A DNA stretch of 64,000 nucleotides. Origin: MKSF01 sp037190225. GTDB taxonomy: Bacteria > Bacteroidota > Bacteroidia > Chitinophagales > Chitinophagaceae. The position numbers and the translations under genes were made by a program. Where the stretch lies: assembly GCA_037190225.1 (NCBI GenBank), contig JBBCJL010000003.1, forward strand, positions 248,001 through 312,000, written 5' to 3'. Under the pieces are notes generated by a model, which saw only the letters and a program-made list of their open reading frames with translations, did not search any database and was not told the DNA's origin. Below, piece after piece: positions 52,920-61,623 of the stretch (position 1 is the first letter of the stretch; each line of letters begins with the position of its first letter).

Positions 52920-53231
52920 CTAAATGCCTATGTGACTCCTGATAAATGCAACATCTTTTCCTGCATATAGATCCAGGTCGTTTTGAATACTATCAAGGTA
53001 GCCTATGACCACTGCATCTGTTGTATTGTTCCTGAATTCCTGAATGAGCGTTTCCAGCCTGGATTTGAAATCGCTGTCTATAGGTATTTCACTGGTCATA
53101 TTAAATCGTATTTTTTTTATTGCTGCTATCATTTCCAGGCAGAGCTGATAGTAATCATAGAAATTTCCTATAGGGATGAGATTGTTTGTTACAGCAACTT
53201 CACTAAGCATATAATAGTATATAATATACAT
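52920..53231 (-). CDS. Small helical protein, unknown function
   Basis: 103 residues from ATG 53231 (MYIIYYYMLSEVAVTNN); the longer frame begins at a TTG in the middle of the next gene and would overlap it. Mostly amphipathic helices (YQLCLEMIAAIKKIRFN, SRLETLIQEFRNN, YLDSIQNDLDLY), no signal peptide. Probably cytoplasmic. It sits 16 bp upstream of the lipoprotein gene and 35 bp after the cysteine-rich lipoprotein, so it is part of a three-gene minus-strand group. An immunity or chaperone role for its neighbour is conceivable, without direct support. Confidence 0.6.
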   Translation of the reverse strand: MYIIYYYMLSEVAVTNNLIPIGNFYDYYQLCLEMIAAIKKIRFNMTSEIPIDSDFKSRLETLIQEFRNNTTDAVVIGYLDSIQNDLDLYAGKDVAFIRSHIGI

Positions 53232-53266
53232 TTGTCCTAATTCAAAGTTGATTAAAAAAGAATCTC

Positions 53267-53578
53267 TTAGTCCATATACGTTGATTGTATAGTGATATAA
53301 TCTGTGGTGCTCCCTGTTACATAAGAGAGCACACGTGTATACCCGCAATTATAATCGTGTGTGCATGAGGTACCGATACAAGCCCAGCTGGGATCACTTG
53401 AGCTTCCGCATCCCCGGCAGTAATTCTTATCACCGTCACCCATATAAGGATCAGCCGGAACAATAGTACCGGATATTAAAGCTGCTTCTCCACGTTCTGC
53501 AATAGTGCCGGTCTTAGCGCAGCTCCATAGTGTGCCTGATATAAGTAGCAGATAAAAATAATGAATTATTTTTATCAT
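53267..53578 (-). CDS. Cysteine-rich lipoprotein
   Basis: 103 residues from ATG 53578 (MIKIIHYFYLLLISGTLWSC, lipobox at Cys20). The mature part holds a six-Cys cluster between residues 51 and 75: NYCRGCGSSSDPSWACIGTSC then THDYNCGY. This compact pattern suggests disulphide-rich packing or metal binding outside the cytoplasm. The C-terminus is Thr/Ser-rich (TGSTTDYITIQSTYMD). The open frame upstream starts at a TTG and is hydrophobic junk. Family not recognised; first gene of the minus-strand trio. Confidence 0.7.
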   Translation of the reverse strand: MIKIIHYFYLLLISGTLWSCAKTGTIAERGEAALISGTIVPADPYMGDGDKNYCRGCGSSSDPSWACIGTSCTHDYNCGYTRVLSYVTGSTTDYITIQSTYMD

Positions 53579-53780
53579 AAGTAGAATGAAATTTATAAAT
53601 AAAAATATTTTCAAATATAACAATTTATCAAAACAAAGTCAATATTTGCGATCATAATGTAAATACCTATTCTTTTTTAAAGCAAACAGGGAGCTTTTAG
53701 CTGTAGTTTTCAAGTGGCTGGAGTGTTTGCAGGGTTGATTGTAAAAACTTATAAGCGTTTAAGGTCTCGTATATTTGTGA

Positions 53781-53791
53781 GTTATCGGCAA
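53781..53791 (+). repeat. Possible attC-like half site
   Basis: GTTATCGGCAA differs by one base from the GTTAGCGGCAA half site at 48590 and, like it, lies about 45 bp ahead of a low-GC gene. No left partner is visible, so this is weak. Confidence 0.25.
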
Positions 53792-53833
53792 TTTTTTTTG
53801 AAAATTGCGTCTTAAAAAATCGTTTTAAAACAA

Positions 53834-54739
53834 ATGATGTTAAACAAATTTTTTGAAAATTTATCGGTTAAGTTTAGAAATGAAAATGCACTGTCTGATA
53901 TGACTTGGGCTATGTGTGAAACTTCAGAAACGTTTAGAAAAATATTTTTAAAATTTTTCTTCCCTAATTACAATTTTGACAACATTATCGAATTTAGAAG
54001 AGAATATTCTTCTGGTGATAGTAGACCTGATTTTTTTATTAAAAACAGAGATGACATATTTTTAATTGAAGTGAAAATATACGACACTAATCATCACTTT
54101 GACCAATATACTCTAGAGTTTGAAATTCCAAAATCCAATCTTGGATATATAACTAATTACAATCTCTATCAAAATGAATATTCTGTAAAAACATGGAAAG
54201 GATTATTTGAATATTTAGACAATGAAATAGAAAAATTAACGGAGGACGAAAAGTTGCTATTTAGTGCATATTTAACTTATATATCTAACATTTGCTCAAT
54301 TAGAAAAATAACAAATAAAATGGATTTAAAAAACTTACAAACCATATTAGACTTCAATGAAACACTAAAAGAAGTGACCAATTTTGAAACATCAACTTTT
54401 AGAATTGAGAATTATAAACAAGACATTAAAGGATACAGAACAGGATATTATTTTAAAGTAACTGATTTGACTGAGAGGAAAAAAGATATTTGGATTTGGT
54501 TAGGTGCTTATTTTGGCACAGACAATAATCAAATTTGTATTGCTGTTGAAAGTGGTGAAGGCTGGGGAAAACCATTTTATGACATTATTGACCCTAAATT
54601 AATTGAAAACGAAGATAATACATACTTTTTTTATCTAACTCAAGACACAAATTATTTCAATTCATTAGAAACGTATGGAGAGCAAAAGCAATACTTAAAA
54701 GATTTTCTAACAGAAGTAGTCCAAGAATATTTACAGTAA
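53834..54739 (+). CDS. PD-(D/E)XK nuclease family protein
   Basis: 301 residues, no signal peptide, very low GC. The N-terminal third carries the catalytic core: Asp66 in SRPDFFIKN, then Glu79 and Lys81 in DIFLIEVKIYD, spaced as D-x12-E-x-K, preceded by EFRREYSSGD. It resembles stand-alone PD-(D/E)XK proteins found in defence and accessory islands. C-terminal half (200-301) has a beta-rich part (YYFKVTDLTERKKDIWIWLGAYFG), possibly a sensor. Likely a DNA nuclease; a role in phage defence is inference. Context: an AT-rich stretch with gene remnants on both sides. Confidence 0.82.
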   Translation: MMLNKFFENLSVKFRNENALSDMTWAMCETSETFRKIFLKFFFPNYNFDNIIEFRREYSSGDSRPDFFIKNRDDIFLIEVKIYDTNHHFDQYTLEFEIPKSNLGYITNYNLYQNEYSVKTWKGLFEYLDNEIEKLTEDEKLLFSAYLTYISNICSIRKITNKMDLKNLQTILDFNETLKEVTNFETSTFRIENYKQDIKGYRTGYYFKVTDLTERKKDIWIWLGAYFGTDNNQICIAVESGEGWGKPFYDIIDPKLIENEDNTYFFYLTQDTNYFNSLETYGEQKQYLKDFLTEVVQEYLQ

Positions 54740-55304
54740 AAACAGGGAATGGATATTCAATGCAAAATTCATAGATGATAAAGGAGCACCAACAGATTCC
54801 TGCTTAATTAAAATGAAAGTATCTAAACCGCATTTTATATCATTTATAGCTGATCAAACACCTATTATTTATACTTATGAAATTAATTCTAAGAGATACG
54901 AAGAAAAAACAGGTATTGAGGAGGATGAAAACGGGGTGTTTATACATCCGCCAAGACTTGGAGATTTTGCTTTTTTGCAGGTTCCGCCTATGCCAGGCAT
55001 CAGCTACCCCTTAAATTCCATCAGAGAAAAGGAAATAGAACTAAATACTTTAAAATCCGAATTTAAGCCTGCTTCCGGGAAAAAGATCAAACAACAATTA
55101 AAACAAAACAATGAAAAGGACACTTTAGTCTTTAAAAATCAGAACCTTGCATGTGTGAAACTCACCGGACAAAATTATACAGAAGAAATCGGGACATATA
55201 AAGCCGAATATTGGTTTAGCGAGGTTTATGGCTTTATGAAGATGCGTTATTTAAAGCCCGATAATTCTGTCCTGGAAATCGTTCTGACTGAAACTAATTT
55301 TTAA
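54720..55304 (+). CDS. Uncharacterised protein, apparently 5'-truncated
   Basis: An ATG at 54813 gives 163 residues (MKVSKPHFISFIADQTP), but the same frame is open back to 54720 and reads like protein (NREWIFNAKFIDDKGAPTDSCLIK) directly in front, starting where the nuclease gene ends at 54739. This suggests that the gene lost its 5' part when the nuclease segment was inserted. The visible part has FAFLQVPPMPGISYPLN and an alternating strand pattern at the end (GTYKAEYWFSEVYGFMKMRYLKPDNSVLEIVL), typical of small beta-rich envelope domains. No family recognised. Confidence 0.6.
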   Translation, partial: SKNIYSKNREWIFNAKFIDDKGAPTDSCLIKMKVSKPHFISFIADQTPIIYTYEINSKRYEEKTGIEEDENGVFIHPPRLGDFAFLQVPPMPGISYPLNSIREKEIELNTLKSEFKPASGKKIKQQLKQNNEKDTLVFKNQNLACVKLTGQNYTEEIGTYKAEYWFSEVYGFMKMRYLKPDNSVLEIVLTETNF

Positions 55305-55553
55305 ATCTATCATCTCTTTTAAAGAAAATCTCACTAAAAAAGTACTGCATATAACATCGCAACCTTATAGGTGATCTGCTGTTATAATATCCGTACGCAC
55401 AATTCAATCGTTTATCTATTTCACCTTGTTGATAAATGTTCGCTTGCGCAAGCGTGTGATGTGAAGATCCTAAAATATAATAAATCTATGTAATATATTT
55501 ACCTGTGGAGCTGTGCAATTGCAAGGCGCTGCAATGATGTCAATAAAAATATT
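55305..55553. other. Noncoding region with palindrome
   Basis: 249 bp without a gene. It has one notable palindrome, CGCTTGCGCAAGCG at 55441-55454, within TGTTCGCTTGCGCAAGCGTG, a string often met in Bacteroidota intergenic or cassette spacers. Confidence 0.4.
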
Positions 55554-55697
55554 ATGGCAGAGAAATTTCAAAATAAAATACAGGATCCCGTCCAACCGTT
55601 TACAGGGATTTGACTACGGCAGGCCACCCGGAATTATAGCATCAACAATCCCCACAACTGGTATAAAGCCCGATTGAATCATAATCCGATCACCTAA
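55554..55697 (+). pseudogene. RAYT (REP-associated tyrosine transposase) remnant
   Basis: N-terminal start ATGGCAGAGAAATTTCAAAA encodes MAEKFQNK; one base removed from the following A-rich run then gives KYRIPSNRLQGFDYGRP, the usual opening of RAYT/Y1-transposase-like proteins. From about 55630, in another frame, INNPHNWYKARLNHNPIT and a stop at 55695-55697 match their C-terminus (INNPxNW). About 150 central codons, including the catalytic Tyr and HUH histidines, are absent. So this is an internally deleted and frameshifted relic. Confidence 0.75.
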
Positions 55698-55726
55698 CGA
55701 CACACAATCACAAAAAACATAACAAC

Positions 55727-56323
55727 ATGAAAACGATCTTAATTCTTGCCATCGGTCTTTTCTCTTTATGCGCAAATTATGCAGGAGCGCATAGCAATGA
55801 TCCAAAGAGCACAGTAGCTTTTACCGGAGCTCAAAGTCCGGAACAGCAACAGGAAGCATCCCGGCAGCAAATCAAGCCCGGCTCAGAAAGCCAGGTCTCA
55901 GCCATCATCCTGGTAAGGCACGCGGAGAAAGGCGAAGACGGCACAGCAGACCCGTCCCTGTCCGGTAAGGGCCAGCAAAGAGCAGACCTGCTCGCTCATT
56001 TATTAAAAGATGTGCCTGTCGATGCTTTTTATGCTACGCCTTATAAAAGAGCCATCGAAACCATTGCCCCGCTTGCTAAAGCTCAGGGGAAAGAAGTGCT
56101 TACTTACAACCCTGCAGACAGAAGCAGCATTGCAGCAATGATCCGGGCCGGTAAAGGCAAAAGGATGGTGGTAGCAGGACATTCCAATACAGTGCCGCCG
56201 CTGGTCAATGCCTTGATCGGGAAAAATGAATTTTCCAATATGGAGGAGCAGGACTACGGCAAGATCTGGTTCCTGGTATTTAAAGGTGATGAGCTTATTG
56301 ATTACAGCGTGCTCAATTATTAG
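55727..56323 (+). CDS. Secreted histidine phosphatase (SixA-like)
   Basis: 198 residues with a signal peptide (MKTILILAIGLFSLCANYAGA). From residue 58 a compact histidine-phosphatase domain: AIILVRHAEKGEDG with the catalytic RH, LSGKGQQRADLLAHLL, FYATPYKRAIETIAPLA, and MVVAGHSNTVPPLV with the second His. Length and motif order fit SixA/GpmB-type small phosphatases, but the signal peptide places it in the periplasm. Probable phosphoester hydrolase of unknown substrate. It lies just right of the RAYT relic. Confidence 0.92.
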   Translation: MKTILILAIGLFSLCANYAGAHSNDPKSTVAFTGAQSPEQQQEASRQQIKPGSESQVSAIILVRHAEKGEDGTADPSLSGKGQQRADLLAHLLKDVPVDAFYATPYKRAIETIAPLAKAQGKEVLTYNPADRSSIAAMIRAGKGKRMVVAGHSNTVPPLVNALIGKNEFSNMEEQDYGKIWFLVFKGDELIDYSVLNY

Positions 56324-56386
56324 CCTGCTTAAGGCTATGGTTGCTGTATTTTGATTAAATTTGGCAAGTAGCTTTTTATTGTGTGA

Positions 56387-57280
56387 ATGGTCAATCTGAT
56401 AAACGAAAGCAATGTTTTGGAGCTCCGGGATCTGCCCAGGAATGCCAGTATGCTTAACCTGTCATCGCTCAGGCAGTTTGAGGAATCTTTTAATTTCCGT
56501 AGCTTTTCTATCAAATATGTGGTGGATGGCTGTGAAAGATACAAAGTAAACGATAACAGGTACAGTGTAGCGAAGGGAGAGTATATAGTGGCCAATGCAC
56601 AGTACGAAGGTCATGTTGAGATTGACAGCAGGAACCCGGTCATTGGATTGTGCATAGACATTGAGCCGGAAATAATATCCGAAATTGCAGCGCTGCAGAT
56701 ACGGCCGGACACGCCTTTCCCCGATGCCGACCTGGCCGGTTTCTTCCATACAGATAATTTTCTGGATCATAAATACAGGGACGCTGATACCCACCTGGGT
56801 AAAGTATTAAAAGAGCTGGGCGCAAAATCGTTAGCTGTGGACAATACGCCTGCTATCTTATCAAAGGAATTGTTCTATACGCTGGCCGAAAGCCTGGTAC
56901 AGGACCACATTGGTATATTTAAGCAGCTTAATAATGTAGACAGGGTAAAGTCCGCAACAAGAAAAGACCTTTACCGGAGAGTGCAGGCGGGAAAAACATT
57001 CTTAGACAACCATTTCACAGAGCCGATCCCGATAGCAGCGGCAGCTAAGGAAGCAGCTATTTCCGAGTATTATTTTTTCAGGCTGTTCAGGACAATATAT
57101 CATACCACTCCATACAATTACCTGGTCCATAAAAGGATGGAGCTGGCCGTATCACTGATATGCCGGCATCAGATGAAAGTTACTGATGTCGCGCTTCATT
57201 GCGGCTTCTCGGATATTCACACCTTTAGCAAGGTATTTAAGAAAACGTATGGCTGTGCCCCGTCACGCTTTGTGCCTTGA
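56387..57280 (+). CDS. AraC-family transcriptional regulator
   Basis: 297 residues. C-terminal DNA-binding domain (about 200-297) with two helix-turn-helix units: AGKTFLDNHFTEPIPIAAAAKEAAISEYYFFRLFRTIYHTTPYNYLVHKRM and VTDVALHCGFSDIHTFSKVFKKTYGCAPSRF, i.e. the classical AraC signature. The N-terminal 190 residues form a cupin-like sensing domain (DRYSVAKGEYIVANAQYE). Cytoplasmic. It is 75 bp from the secreted FG-GAP gene on the same strand, so it may control that gene or be read with it; no operator was identified. Confidence 0.95.
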   Translation: MVNLINESNVLELRDLPRNASMLNLSSLRQFEESFNFRSFSIKYVVDGCERYKVNDNRYSVAKGEYIVANAQYEGHVEIDSRNPVIGLCIDIEPEIISEIAALQIRPDTPFPDADLAGFFHTDNFLDHKYRDADTHLGKVLKELGAKSLAVDNTPAILSKELFYTLAESLVQDHIGIFKQLNNVDRVKSATRKDLYRRVQAGKTFLDNHFTEPIPIAAAAKEAAISEYYFFRLFRTIYHTTPYNYLVHKRMELAVSLICRHQMKVTDVALHCGFSDIHTFSKVFKKTYGCAPSRFVP

Positions 57281-57354
57281 AAATTTGCAGGATTTGACAA
57301 ATACATATTGAGACCTTCCCTTTACTTTGACTCATAACGCTAAATGATCATCCT

Positions 57355-58776
57355 ATGAGCAAGGTGAATTTATTTCTTTGTCTTTTGCTGGGAAATATCC
57401 CGGTCTTTTCCCAGGCTGTTTTCTCTGATGCCACATTCCATTTACCGCCCGGGGTAACGGGTGGCAATACTATGGACGTAGAAGTGGCCGACCTAAACGG
57501 TGACGGCTATCCTGACCTCGTACTGGCTAAAGAATGGCAGCGTAACAGGATACTCTTTAATGACGGTGCAGGCAATTTTACGGATGCTACTATCGGTAGG
57601 TTCACAGATGTGGGGCACGATAGTGAAGATATTGCTATTGCTGACTTTGACGGTAACGGATGGCCGGATGTTGTCTTTGCCAGCGAAGACGACTCCACGC
57701 ACGAATTTTACCTGAATACGGGTTCCGGCAATTTTACGGATGCCAGCTCACGGCTCCCGAAATTTGTTTCCAATGCTGTAGTGGCCATTGACATTAACGG
57801 GGATACCTATATTGACCTGATATTCGGCAATAACGGGCAAAACAGGATCCTCATTAATGACGGGACCGGAAACTTTACAGATGAGACCGCTGCAAGGATA
57901 CCATTGATAGATGACATCACACAGGATATTTTACTGGTGGACGTGGACAATGACGGCGATTGGGACCTGGCTGTTGGAAATGAAGACGGCAACCGCTTAT
58001 TGATCAATGACGGCACAGGGGTATTTACAGATGAAACGGCTGCACGGCTGGCCACAGCTGTCAATATGGAAACCAGGAAAGTCAGCAAAGCCGATGTGAA
58101 CGGTGACGGGTACGATGACCTGTTCTTTTCCAATATGGCATCGGTTGCAGGCAGGGATATCCAGGACAGGCTATATCTCAATGACGGTACAGGGCATTTT
58201 ACCGATGTTACCGATACCCGGCTTCCCCGCGATGGCAAACATACGTTTGATGCGGTCTTTGCCGATCTTAACGGAGACAGCAAACCTGATCTGGTAACAG
58301 GATTTTTTATGAATGCAATGCCTGCGGTCTTACTGAATGACGGTACCGGAACTTTCATGGACCATACCAATGATTACCTCCCTGTTGAAGCAACAGGAAA
58401 CAATATTGCTGTTTATGTAGCCGACCTTAATAATGACGGCAGGGATGATATCTATATGGGCAGATTCCAGCAGGGCGACAGGATGTTCTTTGGCGGTATG
58501 CCTGTGAGTATCCGGCAGGCTGACCCGGACAATGCCTTTTCCGTTTATCCCAATCCTGCCAAAAATGTACTGCATATAAACTTAGACGATGATTGCCTTA
58601 AAGGAACAGTTCGCCTGACCGTTTCCGATAGTGCGGGAAAAACGATCATCACACAAAGCAGCCAGAACAAAAGGCAGGTAGTACTGTCCACCGAAACGTT
58701 AGCTTCGGGCACCTATATCCTGACCTTAAGCACACCGGATTGTACGGTAAGCAGCAGGTTTACGATCAAATCTTAA
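57355..58776 (+). CDS. Secreted FG-GAP/VCBS repeat protein with T9SS type A tail
   Basis: 473 residues. Signal peptide ends at about residue 20 (GNIPVFSQ). Residues 45-380 hold about seven repeats with Ca-binding D-x-N-G-D-G-x-x-D loops (DLNGDGYPDLV, DFDGNGWPDVV, DINGDTYIDLI, DVDNDGDWDLA, DVNGDGYDDLF, DLNGDSKPDLV, DLNNDGRDDIY), each followed by NDGTGNFTD-type turns, so a beta-propeller. The C-terminal 80 residues (FSVYPNPAKNVLHINLD ... SRFTIKS) are a type A sorting domain. Exported by T9SS and probably surface-associated or released. Confidence 0.95.
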   Translation: MSKVNLFLCLLLGNIPVFSQAVFSDATFHLPPGVTGGNTMDVEVADLNGDGYPDLVLAKEWQRNRILFNDGAGNFTDATIGRFTDVGHDSEDIAIADFDGNGWPDVVFASEDDSTHEFYLNTGSGNFTDASSRLPKFVSNAVVAIDINGDTYIDLIFGNNGQNRILINDGTGNFTDETAARIPLIDDITQDILLVDVDNDGDWDLAVGNEDGNRLLINDGTGVFTDETAARLATAVNMETRKVSKADVNGDGYDDLFFSNMASVAGRDIQDRLYLNDGTGHFTDVTDTRLPRDGKHTFDAVFADLNGDSKPDLVTGFFMNAMPAVLLNDGTGTFMDHTNDYLPVEATGNNIAVYVADLNNDGRDDIYMGRFQQGDRMFFGGMPVSIRQADPDNAFSVYPNPAKNVLHINLDDDCLKGTVRLTVSDSAGKTIITQSSQNKRQVVLSTETLASGTYILTLSTPDCTVSSRFTIKS

Positions 58777-58846
58777 TGCTCCTGTCAACAGGACGTGGCC
58801 ATCCGGGCAACAGTCCGGCATGCGACCGGCACCGTAGCTGTATATC

Positions 58847-59227
58847 TTACCGGTGCTGGTCAATCAATATCCGGTTCCCGTCCGGGTCAGTGAGCGTGAT
58901 ATGAGCCGGGCCGGTCGTATGCTCATCTGCCGTTGCTGTCAGCGCTATGCCCTGCTCTTCCAGGTGCCGCTGAATATCTCTTACATCATCAAAAGGATCT
59001 GCAGGCCGGGCATCCTGGTCCCATCCGGGATTGAACGTGAGCATGTTCTTTTCAAACATGCCCTGGAAAAGCCCGATGATGGTGCTGCCGTTCTTCAGTA
59101 TCAGCCAGTTTTGACTGATATCGCCGCCCATAGCGGTAAAGCCCAGCTTTTCATAGAATGCCCTGGATGCGTGGATATCCTTTACCGCGAGACTTACAGA
59201 GAATGCACCGAGCTGCAGATGATCCAT
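58847..59227 (-). CDS. VOC family protein (glyoxalase/bleomycin-resistance fold)
   Basis: 126 residues with the vicinal-oxygen-chelate pattern: AFSVSLAVKDIHASRAFYEKLGF at the N-terminus and ITLTDPDGNRILIDQHR at the C-terminus, with the metal-ligand-type residue in DPDGN. Cytoplasmic, usually dimeric; substrate unknown. It is separated by 23 bp from the SRPBCC-DinB gene on the same strand, and convergent with the FG-GAP gene. Confidence 0.93.
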   Translation of the reverse strand: MDHLQLGAFSVSLAVKDIHASRAFYEKLGFTAMGGDISQNWLILKNGSTIIGLFQGMFEKNMLTFNPGWDQDARPADPFDDVRDIQRHLEEQGIALTATADEHTTGPAHITLTDPDGNRILIDQHR

Positions 59228-59250
59228 AAATTTTCTTTTGTAATGGTTGT

Positions 59251-60327
59251 TTAATTCCCGGGAAAGCCGGGGTCCGATTTTATTTCTTCTATCTGTTGGA
59301 TATGGCGGGCCGTATGTGCTGCTACGAACAAAAAATTCTGGTAGCCGTCGGCCTTACCGGTCGGGTACTCGCTGATATGGTTACGCAGGTTCTCCGGATC
59401 TGCGCTCCTGATATAGCGGAGCGCGGCCTGCCTGCCCGCGTTGAGATCAGCTAAGGCCATCTCCCCGCTGGTATATGTACCGGCAGGCTGTAATTCCTTA
59501 GGCGCCTGGTGCTTTTCCGTACGGTCCGTGATCATTTTTATCAGGTCGGCATCGGAGGTCTTTACTTCGGATCGCCGCTCAGGCTGCGCCGGTTTTTCCA
59601 TTTCCTTCATGCTCATATCCAGCAGCACCTTTTCGGTCACTATGATATGCTCCAGGCACTGCGCTATGGACCATTTATCTGCTGACGGCTTAAAGCTGAG
59701 CTGCTCCTCACTTAATCCTGCTATGGCGTTTTTCAGGTCGCTGCCGGTGCGGCTATAGTAATATTCCAGGAAGGCAAGGCTTCCGTCTGGTGCTGACGAC
59801 CGGCTTTCCAGTACCTGCTTCAATCTTTCCAGCCCGGTCTGCAGGTCGCTGCCTATTATCTTTTCCATATCCATGAACAGGCACATCAGGTAATTCATCT
59901 GCCCTTTAAAGCCCCATACTACTTTGGTCTGGTTGTCGTTTACGGCCGTAACGGTCATATACACCTGCTCCTTAGCTTCAAAAGGCTTTTCGAAGCGTAG
60001 CTCAAAATCGAGCCTTTCTCCTTCCGTGATCTTTAGTATCTCCTGCTCGCCAACGCCCACACTGTCGGACGCGCTTTCCCAGCGGCTCACAAAACCAACT
60101 TCGCCATCCGTACCGCGGTAAGACCTCTTCATATCCGGGTCCATCATAGACCACTTGCTGTAATTATCCTGGTTCTTCAAATATTTGATGTACCGGAAGA
60201 CCTCGGATTTAGGCTTATTGATAGTGATCTCCCGCTCTACGGCATAATCTTTCTTAATGAGCAGCGCTGCCACCAGCACCAGGGCTATAACAGCCAGGAC
60301 GACCAGGACTCTTTTAAGTATTTTCAT
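59251..60327 (-). CDS. SRPBCC-DinB fusion with N-terminal membrane anchor
   Basis: 358 residues. A single hydrophobic helix (about 4-24, RVLVVLAVIALVLVAALLI) is followed by an SRPBCC (START-like) domain (about 30-175, AVEREITINKPKSEVFRYIKYLKN, VVWGFKGQM) and then a DinB-like four-helix domain (about 185-358) with family marks KWSIAQCLEHIIVTEKVL and the metal His in FVAAHTARHIQQIEEI. The two families are generally separate proteins, so this is an unusual fusion. Anchored to the inner membrane or secreted, depending on topology. Function unknown. Confidence 0.9.
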   Translation of the reverse strand: MKILKRVLVVLAVIALVLVAALLIKKDYAVEREITINKPKSEVFRYIKYLKNQDNYSKWSMMDPDMKRSYRGTDGEVGFVSRWESASDSVGVGEQEILKITEGERLDFELRFEKPFEAKEQVYMTVTAVNDNQTKVVWGFKGQMNYLMCLFMDMEKIIGSDLQTGLERLKQVLESRSSAPDGSLAFLEYYYSRTGSDLKNAIAGLSEEQLSFKPSADKWSIAQCLEHIIVTEKVLLDMSMKEMEKPAQPERRSEVKTSDADLIKMITDRTEKHQAPKELQPAGTYTSGEMALADLNAGRQAALRYIRSADPENLRNHISEYPTGKADGYQNFLFVAAHTARHIQQIEEIKSDPGFPGN

Positions 60328-60439
60328 AGAAATTATATTTTAATCAGGATGAATTGTTGTATGTAAAAATCAAGCTCATATCAAATTACTCTATTTCCCG
60401 GTTACATCCCTTGTCTGGCCATCCTTACTTATGATCCGG

Positions 60440-61210
60440 TTACCATTGGTCAGCTCCGGCGGTGTACACTTTGGTATCATAATTGATCCGGATAAGCCCG
60501 CCGCACTGGTACTGCTCAAATAAAGCACGCAGCTCACGGATCATAGCTTCGTAACCGTCCTGTCCTTCTTTCGGTATATAGGACGAGGACAGCAGCCTGC
60601 CTTTAAGCCCTTCAAAACCGAACTCCTGGAAATTGGTAAATACCCTGTAGCTGCATTTATTGGGAGCAAAAAAGGCTTCAATGGCCTGCCGGTCAATATT
60701 GCGGTGATCTATCTGTACATAATCCGTTGCGTGCCGGACGATCAGCGCATCATATGCTTTTTCAAAATCACTGACCGCCAGCCTTTCGTTCCACATAAGC
60801 ACGATAATCCCTCCCGGTTTCAGGATACGGCTGAATTCCCGTTGCACCGCCGGCTGATCAAACCAGTGAAACGCCTGGGCCGCCATTATCATATCCACGC
60901 TGTCACCAGGAAGCGTAGTAGCCTCGGCCGTAGCAGCAAGCGTGCTGAACTGCCGGTACGCCTGTAGAAAAGCGACAGAAGCCTCACGCATCGCCCCGTT
61001 CGGCTCTATACCTGTTACAGAATATCCTTTTTCCAGGAAAGGCTTACAGGAGATACCCGTTCCGGAGCCGATATCTGCAATATAGCTGCCGGGCCTGATC
61101 TGCCATTCCTCTTCCAGGTAGCTGACTATCTCATCGGGATAATGCGGCCGGTATTTTATATAATCGCTGACCCTGTCGCTGAATCTTGTAGTGCTGTCTG
61201 ACCTGTTCAT
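60440..61210 (-). CDS. Class I SAM-dependent methyltransferase
   Basis: 256 residues, with the Rossmann-type SAM binding motifs: YIADIGSGTGISCKPFLEKGYSVTGIEPN (motif I and II), VDMIMAAQAFHWFDQPAVQREFSRILKPGGIIVLMWNERLA (motifs III-IV). Small-molecule methyltransferase of unknown substrate; the HWFD segment is common in methyltransferase type 11 proteins. Cytoplasmic. It stands alone in this minus-strand run between the SRPBCC-DinB and DUF1801 genes. Confidence 0.93.
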   Translation of the reverse strand: MNRSDSTTRFSDRVSDYIKYRPHYPDEIVSYLEEEWQIRPGSYIADIGSGTGISCKPFLEKGYSVTGIEPNGAMREASVAFLQAYRQFSTLAATAEATTLPGDSVDMIMAAQAFHWFDQPAVQREFSRILKPGGIIVLMWNERLAVSDFEKAYDALIVRHATDYVQIDHRNIDRQAIEAFFAPNKCSYRVFTNFQEFGFEGLKGRLLSSSYIPKEGQDGYEAMIRELRALFEQYQCGGLIRINYDTKVYTAGADQW

Positions 61211-61260
61211 ATTGTAAAAATATTTGCTGAAAGCTCATTTAAAAATTTTCCACAGCACTG

Positions 61261-61623
61261 TCAGCCCTCTACCTCCTGTTTCCTGAAGGCCACGATCTTC
61301 CGGATCAATTCCAGGGGCAGCGGCCTATCCAGCGGAAACCGGATCGCCGACTTGCTTACCTCCATCCCTTCCAGGTCGGCCTCAAAGTGCCTGAGCAATG
61401 CTTCGCTCCATGGACTGGAAAGCGTAAGGTGCTTCGGGAAGGCACAATAATAGATCAGGAATTTTTTGCCGGCCTTAAATGCCGGGATCTGGTAGCTGAT
61501 GACCTCGTCCGCCTCAGGCGCTACCTCCCTTATCGCAGCCCTTATCTGCCGCATCCTTTCCAGCGCCTCGCCTGAAAACGCATCGTGATATTCATCTATG
61601 CTTTTATAATTTGTTTTGGCCAT
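61261..61623 (-). CDS. DUF1801 (YdhG-like iron chaperone) family protein
   Basis: 120 residues with the DUF1801 pattern: MRQIRAAIREVAPEADEVISYQIPAFKAGKKFLIYYCAFPKHLTLSS then KSAIRFPLDRPLPLELIRKIVAFR. The family has been linked to intracellular iron handling, without firm biochemistry. Cytoplasmic. ATG at 61623. The 281 bp to the next gene (61624-61904) show no coding feature. Confidence 0.9.
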   Translation of the reverse strand: MAKTNYKSIDEYHDAFSGEALERMRQIRAAIREVAPEADEVISYQIPAFKAGKKFLIYYCAFPKHLTLSSPWSEALLRHFEADLEGMEVSKSAIRFPLDRPLPLELIRKIVAFRKQEVEG

